Translations under genes and position numbers: made by a program
Source of the DNA: Candidatus Hydrogenedentota bacterium
Lineage (GTDB): Bacteria; Hydrogenedentota; Hydrogenedentia; Hydrogenedentales; JAEUWI01
DNA: 5,059 nucleotides
NCBI GenBank assembly: GCA_030430835.1
Contig: JAUIKJ010000244.1
Coordinates: forward strand, 1-5,059
Direction of reading: 5' to 3'
The notes under the pieces: model-generated
Databases searched by the model: none
Seen by the model: the letters and a program-made list of their open reading frames with translations, nothing else
What the model was told of the DNA's origin: nothing
Shown: one piece after another, positions 1 to 4,030 of the stretch
Layout: every line of letters begins with the position of its first letter
Numbering within the stretch: position 1 is the stretch's first letter

Positions 1-47
1 CCGGCCAGCAGCAACACTCGGGCGCGGGTAGGTCGGGGAACTTGCAT
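1..47 (-). CDS. 5' end of a divergent gene with a probable signal peptide (partial, cut by left edge)
   Basis: Read on the minus strand, an ATG at 47-45 opens MQVPRPTRARVLLLAG and runs off the window after 15 codons plus two bases. The pattern is a short basic n-region (three Arg, no acidic residue) followed by the start of a hydrophobic stretch, as in Sec signal peptides. A GAGG ribosome binding site lies at 58-55 with a 7-nt spacer, which supports this start. The gene would be transcribed away from the small gene at 368. Nothing can be said about its product beyond likely export or membrane insertion. The fragment is very short, so the call rests on the start, ribosome binding site and leader-like composition together. 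Confidence 0.5.
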   Translation of the reverse strand, partial: MQVPRPTRARVLLLA

Positions 48-73
48 GGGATAACCTCGGAACCTAGGGGGCA

Positions 74-98
74 GCCCGACCAGTTTCAGCGGTTGGGC
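74..98. repeat. Imperfect inverted repeat in the divergent intergenic region
   Basis: GCCCGACC (74-81) faces GGTTGGGC (91-98) across a 9-nt spacer. All eight positions can pair if one G-U is allowed on the plus-strand RNA; on the minus strand the same position is an A-C mismatch. It lies just upstream of the divergent start at 47, so it could be an operator half-site pair or a 5' leader structure. No known binding motif was recognised. Confidence 0.35.
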
Positions 99-294
99 GG
101 CCGAATTGCAATCGTGGGATGCGGCACCTTACGGAGGGCGAAACTGCGGGCAGCGAGGGCAGAATCACATAACCTCTTTGTTTACTGCCATTTATAGACC
201 ATAGCGCCCCCACCTTGGTTCTGGTTTTTATGGATTTTGTGCCAATTTCGGCAAGTGTGTAACGAATTTACTGGAGCGCGGTATTTTGGGGTGA

Positions 295-321
295 AGGCCG
301 GTACGACAGTCGTGCCGGTTT
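295..321 (+). repeat. Strong hairpin in the presumed 5' leader of the 34-aa gene
   Basis: CCGGTACG (298-305) pairs with CGTGCCGG (311-318) with one wobble pair, around a 5-nt ACAGT loop. The outer A295-U321, G296-U320 and G297-U319 pairs can extend it. The hairpin ends 33 nt before the ribosome binding site at 355. It is followed by TCTGAGG rather than a T-run, so it is a poor terminator. It may act as a leader stability or regulatory structure, or as an operator if it acts at the DNA level. The fold is visible in sequence and the function is inferred. Confidence 0.5.
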
Positions 322-354
322 CTGAGGGGTAGTTAAGAAAAGTCTGTTCAAGAC

Positions 355-360
355 GGAGGA
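355..360 (+). promoter_or_regulatory. Ribosome binding site of the 34-aa gene
   Basis: GGAGGA sits 7 nt before the ATG at 368. It is the best Shine-Dalgarno match in the window, better than those of the three larger plus-strand genes downstream. It fixes the start of the small gene, because the other frames opening nearby (for example the ATG at 372) lie at poorer spacing. Confidence 0.8.
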
Positions 361-367
361 AATTACC

Positions 368-472
368 ATGTTTGACATCTTTGACGACGCTTTCGATTTC
401 ATTGGTGACGTGTTCGAGTTTTTCGTCGACCTGCTCGGCGACATTCTCGACTTCATCATCTTCTTCGATTAA
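368..472 (+). CDS. 34-aa Phe- and Asp-rich amphipathic peptide gene, unknown function
   Basis: The frame reads ATG to TAA through 34 codons, with a GGAGGA ribosome binding site upstream and an intrinsic terminator starting 22 nt past the stop. The peptide has 10 Phe, 9 Asp and 1 Glu and no Lys, Arg or His, so its net charge is about -10. A motif D-phi-phi-x-D-phi-phi-[DE]-F occurs three times: DIFDDAFDF (3-11), DFIGDVFEF (10-18) and DLLGDILDF (21-29). Acids fall at 3, 7, 10, 14, 17, 21 and 28 (plus 6, 25, 34), so an alpha helix would carry one acidic stripe on an otherwise hydrophobic surface. There is no cleavable signal peptide and no positive residue for topology. I do not recognise the family. 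A membrane-associated or self-assembling small protein, or a leader peptide, are possibilities. That it is a real gene is well supported; its function is not. Confidence 0.78.
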   Translation: MFDIFDDAFDFIGDVFEFFVDLLGDILDFIIFFD

Positions 473-477
473 TCGAA
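464..477. repeat. 14-bp perfect palindrome across the stop codon of the 34-aa gene
   Basis: TTCGATT (464-470) is followed directly by its reverse complement AATCGAA (471-477), with the TAA stop at 470-472 in the middle. It is too tight to form a good RNA hairpin, so if functional it would be a dimeric protein-binding site. It may also be a by-product of the TTC/GAT-rich codons. Confidence 0.4.
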
Positions 478-494
478 CGAGACGAATCGATCGA

Positions 495-532
495 CCGCCG
501 TCCGCCTTCCGCGGGCGGCGGTTTTGTGTTTT
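495..532 (+). terminator. Intrinsic terminator of the 34-aa gene
   Basis: An 11-bp GC-rich stem is formed by CCGCCGTCCGC (495-505) and GCGGGCGGCGG (511-521), with one U-G pair and a 5-nt CTTCC loop. It is followed by TTTTGTGTTTT (522-532). The T-run is on the plus-strand side only, so it terminates plus-strand transcription. It begins 22 nt after the small gene's stop and separates that gene from the operon starting at 615. Confidence 0.9.
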
Positions 533-551
533 GCCGCTCGCCATGAAACCG

Positions 552-581
552 TTGGAAGGGCACAGGCGTCATGGGTATGAT
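552..581 (+). promoter_or_regulatory. Sigma-70-like promoter for the three-gene unit
   Basis: TTGGAA (552-557, 4/6 to TTGACA) and TATGAT (576-581, 5/6 to TATAAT) are separated by 18 nt. The predicted start near 588 gives a leader of about 27 nt to the ATG at 615. The promoter lies just past the terminator ending at 532, which makes sense if the downstream genes need their own transcription start. The call is by consensus match only. Confidence 0.6.
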
Positions 582-600
582 GTTCAGGCATTTTTGTATT

Positions 601-607
601 GGGGGGA
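601..607 (+). promoter_or_regulatory. Ribosome binding site choosing the start at 615
   Basis: A purine run GGGGGGA ends 7 nt before the ATG at 615. It pairs with the anti-Shine-Dalgarno partly through G-U pairs, so it is unusual but correctly placed. The in-frame ATG at 543 has only TTGCCGCTCGCC before it and lies upstream of the promoter at 552-581, so 615 is preferred. Confidence 0.55.
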
Positions 608-614
608 TTTCGGA

Positions 615-1613
615 ATGAATTTACAGCTCGGCCGCGCGTTGAACATTGTGATGCAGACCACGCCCTATCTCATCTACCGGGCGATGATCTACGGGATGCT
701 GTGTGTGGGCTTCCTGGTGTTCCTGGGCTTTCTTGGGATCGTGGGGATGGTCTTCGGCGGCGGCGCGGCGACGGTGCTCTTCTTCATCTGCCTGATCGGT
801 GGCGGTTTTCTGGGGCTGGGCCGGCTGCTGGGTGAGTATGTGCTGTACATGCTGAAGGCGGGGCACGTCGCGCTGATCACGGAGATCGTCGAGAATGGCA
901 CGCTGCCGGATGGCACGAGCCAGACGGCATGGGCGAAGGACCGCGTGATGGCCTACTTCAAGGAGGTCAGCGTTCTCTCCCTGATCGACCAGTTGCTCAA
1001 GGGCATCATCCGCCGCCTGAACCGCACGGTTTTCAACGTGATGACGGTACTGCCGATCCCGGGCACGGAAGGCGCCGCGAAGTTCATGCAGAAGATCGTC
1101 GACTTCAGTCTGACCTATGTGGATGAGGCGATCATCGCCTACACCTTCAGGACGAAGAACGAGAACGTCTTCGACGCGGCGAAGAAAGGCGTGATTCTCT
1201 ACGCGCAATCGTGGAAGGGAATTCTGACGAATGCCGTGGCGCTGACGCTGCTGAGCTATGTCTTCACGATCGCGATGACCATCCTTTTTCTGATCCCGCT
1301 GGGCATCGTGGCGCTGATGCTGCCGGAATCGTGGGGCACGGCCAAGTTCTTCCTTTTCGTATTCGCCCTGTTCCTGGGCTTTTCCATGAAATGGGTCCTC
1401 TTCGATCCCATTGCATGCACCTCGACGATCCTGACCTTCTTCCACGAATCGGAAGGTCAGGAACCGGACGCGGAGTGGGAAGCGCGTCTCGACGCGGCGA
1501 GTGACAAGTTTGGCGAACTGAAACGGAAGGCCGAAGAAAAGTTCCGCGATCTCGGCGGAGCGGGAGTGAACGCAAATGACCATGCCAACGCTGAAGATCC
1601 GCAGGCTTCGTAG
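615..1613 (+). CDS. Polytopic membrane protein of unknown function with charged C-terminal tail
   Basis: The product is 332 aa from the ATG at 615. Hydrophobic segments lie at about 23-46, 51-72, 203-236 (long enough for two helices joined at the Pro near 228) and 243-265. The first pair carries Gly-rich helix-packing patches (GGGAA, IGGGFLGLG). Between them lies an amphipathic region (about 73-200) with 'LSLIDQLLKGIIRRLNR' and 'VDEAIIAYTF'. The tail (283-312) is a charged, probably helical or coiled segment rich in Glu, Lys and Arg, ending in a polar stretch. I do not recognise a family with confidence. The run from 'AYTF' through 'NVFDAAKKGVILY' and the following helix faintly recalls SLC44 choline-transporter-like proteins, but that is a weak resemblance. 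It heads a unit with the Dabb gene, which it overlaps by 38 nt. The open frame extends upstream to 372, but that part is out of frame with the small gene and crosses a terminator. Confidence 0.8.
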   Translation: MNLQLGRALNIVMQTTPYLIYRAMIYGMLCVGFLVFLGFLGIVGMVFGGGAATVLFFICLIGGGFLGLGRLLGEYVLYMLKAGHVALITEIVENGTLPDGTSQTAWAKDRVMAYFKEVSVLSLIDQLLKGIIRRLNRTVFNVMTVLPIPGTEGAAKFMQKIVDFSLTYVDEAIIAYTFRTKNENVFDAAKKGVILYAQSWKGILTNAVALTLLSYVFTIAMTILFLIPLGIVALMLPESWGTAKFFLFVFALFLGFSMKWVLFDPIACTSTILTFFHESEGQEPDAEWEARLDAASDKFGELKRKAEEKFRDLGGAGVNANDHANAEDPQAS

Positions 1614-2016
1614 ATCGGGCTACGCCCTCGCGCTTGCGCTGGGACTGAGCCTGAGCGCCGGTATCGCCCTGCAGGCCTTGGCGATCGAGCGCCCGGCAAA
1701 TCCGCACCTCGGCAAGATTCGCCACGTGGTGCTCTACGCACACAAGGATGGTACGACCGAGGAGCAAATCAAGGCGATCGAAAGCGAGTCGCGCAAGCTC
1801 ATCGAATCGATCGACCTGATTCTGGATTATGAGTGGGGCACGAACGTCGGTTCGGGCGCGCGGTCGGAAGGCTATACGCACTGCCTGCTGATGACCTTTG
1901 AGAGCGAAGCGGCGGTGAAGGAATACGTGGCGCATCCAGCGCACCAGGCTTTCGTAAAGCTGGCTTTCCCGCATCTGGAGAAACTGTTGGTGCTCGACTA
2001 TAAGGCGCAGTTCTAG
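1576..2016 (+). CDS. Secreted Dabb-family (stress-responsive alpha/beta barrel) protein
   Basis: The product is 146 aa. Residues 1-36 form a Sec signal peptide: a basic n-region (KIRRLRR, 7-13), a hydrophobic core of Ala and Leu, and a likely cleavage after ALA at 36. The mature part of about 110 aa is a single Dabb domain. It shows the opening 'IRHVVLY' strand with His50, a 'DGTTEEQI' turn into the first helix, the central 'EWGTNVGS' strand, 'YTHCLLMTFES' leading into 'EYVAHPAHQAFV' (117-127), and a closing 'VLDY' strand. Dabb domains are ferredoxin-like barrels that usually dimerise and bind small hydrophobic ligands; a specific substrate cannot be read here. GGGAG at 1562-1566 is 9 nt before the ATG. 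A second ATG at 1582 is possible. The gene starts inside the membrane-protein gene and ends 2 nt before the binding-protein gene, so translation is probably coupled. Export of a Dabb protein points to a periplasmic or surface role. Confidence 0.88.
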   Translation: MTMPTLKIRRLRRSGYALALALGLSLSAGIALQALAIERPANPHLGKIRHVVLYAHKDGTTEEQIKAIESESRKLIESIDLILDYEWGTNVGSGARSEGYTHCLLMTFESEAAVKEYVAHPAHQAFVKLAFPHLEKLLVLDYKAQF

Positions 2017-2018
2017 GC

Positions 2019-3629
2019 ATGAAAAAGTTTGCGGTGCTCATTCTTGCGACCATGCTGGTGGTGGGTTGCGGCGGCGGCGGTGAACCTTCCTCGGCGAACA
2101 TCCTCCGCGTCAACCTGGGCACGGAGGTGCAGGACCTCGATCCGCATCTCGTGACTGGCGTGCCGGAACACCGCGCCTGCACAGCCTTCTTTGAAGGGTT
2201 GACCGACCTGGATCCGGGCACGCTGAAGCCGATTCCCGCGGTTGCGCAATCGTGGACGGTGTCGGAGGATCAACGGGTCTACACCTTCCAGTTGCGAACA
2301 GACGCGCGCTGGACAAACGGGGATCCCGTGACGGCGCAGGATTTCGAGTACAGTTGGCGGCGTATCCTCTCCCCCGGGCTCGCGGCGGAATACGCGTACA
2401 TGCTCTATTGCATTAAGAACGCCAAGGCCTTTAACGAAGGGGCGATCGCGGACTTCGCGGAGGTGGGCGTGAAGGCGACCGGCCCCCATGAATTGGTGGT
2501 GACGCTGGACAGTCCGACGCCCTACTTCCTGGAATTGCACACGCACCAGGCCTATCTGCCGGTGCACCAGGCTACCGTGGAAGCCTTCGGGGCAATGACG
2601 GATCGCGGTACGCCGTGGACGCGCGCGGGCAACCACGTGGGCAACGGCGCCTATAGCCTTGTCGAATGGCGGCCGAACGAAGTGATCCGTGCGGTGCCGA
2701 ACGAGCACTACTGGAACCGCACGGCCATCAAGCTGGACGGCATCGAGTTTTATCCCATCGACAACTTGCAGACGGAAGAGCGCAGCTTCCGCGCGGGCGA
2801 CCTGCACGTCACGGAAGATATTCCGCTGGACAAAATTCCCGTGTATCAGAAGGAAAACCCCGAGGTGCTCCGCCTCGACCCCTACCTCGGCGTCTACTAC
2901 TACCGCGTCAACCTGACGCACAAGCCCTTCGACGATGTGCGCGTGCGCCGCGCATTGTCGATGGCGCTGGACCGGGAGCGGCTGACGCAGGACGTAATGA
3001 AGGCGGGCGAGCGCCCGGCGTACCACTACGTGCCGCCGGGCTGCGGCGGCTACGAGAGCCCGGTGCCGCTGCGCTATGACCCGGAAGGTGCGAAGGCACT
3101 GCTCGCGGAAGCGGGCTATCCCAATGGCGAGGGCATCCCGCCTTTCGAGTTGCTGTACAACACGTCTGAAAACCACAAACGCATCGCCGAAACCGTGCAG
3201 CGCATGTGGAAGGAAACGCTGGGCGTGGACGTGCAGTTGCTGAATCAGGACTGGAAGGTGTATCTCGCGTCGATGGACAACCTGGATTACGACCTCGCGC
3301 GTTCGGCGTGGATCGGCGACTATGTCGATCCGCTGAATTTCCTGGAGTGCTTCCTGAGTTACTCCGGCAACAACCGCACGGGCTACAACTCGCCGGCGTA
3401 TGACGCGCTGGTGAAGGCGGGTTACGCCGAGACCGACGAAACCAAGCGGCAGGAAATCATGCGGGAAGCGGAGGAACGGCTGCTCACGGATCAGCCTGTG
3501 ATCCCGGTGTACTTCTATACGCGCAAGTTCCTGATGGCGACGGAGGTCAAGGGCTACAAGCCGAACGTGCTCGGGTACATGCGCTGGGAAGATTTCTGGC
3601 TGGACCTGCCGGAAGCCGCCGCGAAGTAG
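2019..3629 (+). CDS. OppA-like peptide-binding lipoprotein of an ABC importer (SBP family 5)
   Basis: The product is 536 aa, the usual length for OppA-type binding proteins. It begins with a lipoprotein signal (MKKFAVLILATMLVVGC), with lipobox VVGC and lipidated Cys17, then a Gly/Ser linker. Family landmarks in order are 'LDPH' (40-43), 'FFEGL' (57-61), 'VAQSW' and 'YTFQLRTDARWTNGDPVTAQDF' spanning 75-109, 'YSWRRILSP' (111-119), 'GNGAYSL' (208-214), 'VRVRRALSMALDRERL' (307-322), 'WIGDYVDP' (431-438) and 'NRTGYNSPAYD' (452-462). Asp434 in WIGDY corresponds to the OppA Asp that holds the peptide N-terminus, so oligopeptides are the likely ligand. Four non-lipid Cys (54, 131, 342, 444) could form disulfides. 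The start is 2 nt past the Dabb stop with only a weak ribosome binding site, which suggests coupling. No permease or ATPase gene is adjacent. Ligand specificity is inferred from the family. Confidence 0.93.
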   Translation: MKKFAVLILATMLVVGCGGGGEPSSANILRVNLGTEVQDLDPHLVTGVPEHRACTAFFEGLTDLDPGTLKPIPAVAQSWTVSEDQRVYTFQLRTDARWTNGDPVTAQDFEYSWRRILSPGLAAEYAYMLYCIKNAKAFNEGAIADFAEVGVKATGPHELVVTLDSPTPYFLELHTHQAYLPVHQATVEAFGAMTDRGTPWTRAGNHVGNGAYSLVEWRPNEVIRAVPNEHYWNRTAIKLDGIEFYPIDNLQTEERSFRAGDLHVTEDIPLDKIPVYQKENPEVLRLDPYLGVYYYRVNLTHKPFDDVRVRRALSMALDRERLTQDVMKAGERPAYHYVPPGCGGYESPVPLRYDPEGAKALLAEAGYPNGEGIPPFELLYNTSENHKRIAETVQRMWKETLGVDVQLLNQDWKVYLASMDNLDYDLARSAWIGDYVDPLNFLECFLSYSGNNRTGYNSPAYDALVKAGYAETDETKRQEIMREAEERLLTDQPVIPVYFYTRKFLMATEVKGYKPNVLGYMRWEDFWLDLPEAAAK

Positions 3630-3635
3630 GAAGCG

Positions 3636-3645
3636 GATTCGAATC
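3636..3645. repeat. 10-bp palindrome just past the OppA-like gene
   Basis: GATTCGAATC is a perfect palindrome starting 6 nt after the stop of the OppA-like gene. It is too tight to make a good hairpin alone, and no T-run follows. It may be chance. Confidence 0.25.
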
Positions 3646-3726
3646 GTCGTCTCGGTGCTGAACCTTCGCGGCGAATCGAGTGCCGGTGTTGCTATCCCAT
3701 GCAAGGCCACTTGCGCGGAGACCGTC

Positions 3727-3746
3727 ATTCCCGCGAAGGCGGGAAT
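3727..3746. repeat. REP/dRS3-like hairpin repeat
   Basis: ATTCCCGC (3727-3734) and GCGGGAAT (3739-3746) form a perfect 8-bp stem around a GAAG loop. The surrounding sequence GTCATTCCCGCG..GCGGGAATCCA matches a very common dispersed hairpin of bacterial genomes, of the same form as the Neisseria dRS3 consensus (ATTCCC-N8-GGGAAT). Such units occur in many copies between genes and are mobilised or used as insertion targets in some species. The match is by recognition of the motif; copy number in this genome is not visible here. Confidence 0.65.
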
Positions 3747-3749
3747 CCA

Positions 3750-3759
3750 CCCGCGCGGG
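3750..3759. repeat. 10-bp GC palindrome next to the REP-like hairpin
   Basis: CCCGCGCGGG is a perfect palindrome 3 nt beyond the REP-like hairpin. It may be the second part of a composite repeat unit. In GC-rich DNA such a short palindrome can also arise by chance. Confidence 0.35.
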
Positions 3760-3795
3760 CAATCGCCACGAGAATCTAGCGTGCGTCAATTGCGG

Positions 3796-3811
3796 GACGA
3801 AGGCCTTCGTC
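3796..3811. repeat. 16-bp perfect palindrome
   Basis: GACGAAGG (3796-3803) is directly followed by CCTTCGTC (3804-3811). With no spacer it suits a dimeric DNA-binding protein or a cruciform tip better than an RNA hairpin, although a stem with a short open loop is possible. It lies in the middle of the convergent intergenic region and is not near a gene start. Confidence 0.5.
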
Positions 3812-3868
3812 GTTCACGATCCGCGGCGTGTTCATGGTCGTTTCCAGATGTGCGTGGTACCCCGGGCG

Positions 3869-3967
3869 CAACCCGTTCAGGGTAGTCTCAAGACGTCGAA
3901 CAAACCCAGGGTAGCCTCCCGTTGGTCGGCAACCCTGGGCTGGAAGGCAGTACACCGTTGGTGTACT
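3869..3967. repeat. Likely dispersed intergenic repeat with nested inverted repeats
   Basis: CCCAGGGTAGCC (3905-3916) faces GGCAACCCTGGG (3928-3939) with one mismatch in 12 and an 11-nt spacer. Immediately after, AGTACACC (3949-3956) faces GGTGTACT (3960-3967) perfectly across a GTT loop. The preceding bases read as 'NPFRVV' in one frame, and the block reads as 'RVASRWSATLGW' in another. I recall such pseudo-peptide strings as spurious hypothetical proteins scattered through planctomycete-type genomes, typical of a high-copy non-coding repeat. The inverted repeats are seen directly; the repeat-family identity is from memory and unverified. Confidence 0.45.
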
Positions 3968-4030
3968 CAGGCCGCCGGAAGAATACTGGCTTAGCCATCG
4001 AACAGGTCAATGCAATGCACGGGACGAACC

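Larger units (their letters stand above)
48..367. other. Divergent intergenic region, 320 bases, no gene seen
   Basis: The stretch lies between the divergent signal-peptide start at 47 and the small gene at 368, so it should carry promoters for both. No pair of -35/-10 boxes with acceptable spacing was convincing on either strand. The weak candidates for the small gene were TTGTGC-17-TAACGA at 237-265 and an isolated TATTTT at 282-287. It holds two imperfect inverted repeats (74-98 and 295-321), the short palindrome ATTGCAAT at 105-112, and a direct repeat ATAACCTC at 51-58 and 169-176. The right half is visibly more AT-rich than the surrounding genes, as expected of a regulatory region. Confidence 0.6.
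3630..4030. other. Convergent intergenic region dense in palindromes, no credible gene
   Basis: These 401 bases separate the OppA-like gene from the convergent hydrolase gene. Open frames exist but have no ribosome binding site, have low-complexity Arg/Pro/Ser compositions and run through inverted repeats. At least six palindromic or inverted-repeat units lie between 3636 and 3967, listed separately. No stem is followed by a T-run on either strand, so no classical intrinsic terminator was found for either flanking gene. The palindromes may serve as mRNA 3'-end stabilisers or as REP-type repeats. Confidence 0.7.

Noticed and set aside
237..265. TTGTGC-17-TAACGA as a promoter for the 34-aa gene
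   Set aside because: Only about 3/6 and 2/6 matches to the consensus boxes; not better than chance in this AT-richer stretch.
182..544. Minus-strand open frame of 120 codons antisense to the 34-aa gene, with an acidic, coiled-coil-looking stretch
   Set aside because: No ribosome binding site before its ATG, it crosses a plus-strand terminator, and its Glu/Val-rich stretch is just the complement of TTC and GAC codons of the small gene.
372..614. Upstream extension of the membrane-protein frame to the ATG at 372 or 543
   Set aside because: The extension reads as Ser/Thr-rich then Arg-rich low-complexity sequence, overlaps the small gene out of frame, and crosses the terminator at 495-532. The ATG at 543 has no ribosome binding site.
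621..1583. Long minus-strand open frame opposite the membrane-protein gene
   Set aside because: Arg/Gln/His/Glu-rich composition is typical of the antisense of a GC-rich gene; the plus strand has coherent transmembrane segments.
2013..3728. 571-codon minus-strand open frame opposite the OppA-like gene
   Set aside because: The plus strand is a clear OppA homologue end to end. The antisense frame is rich in Arg, His and Val with no recognisable domain.
3655..3994. Two overlapping plus-strand open frames in the convergent intergenic region, one with a 'CVNCG' pair of Cys
   Set aside because: No ribosome binding site, Arg/Ser/Pro-rich, and they run across several palindromes. A single CxxC is not enough for a zinc-binding call.
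3630..4030. CRISPR array or intrinsic terminators
   Set aside because: The repeats are different palindromes, not regularly spaced direct repeats, and none of the stems is followed by a T-run on either strand.
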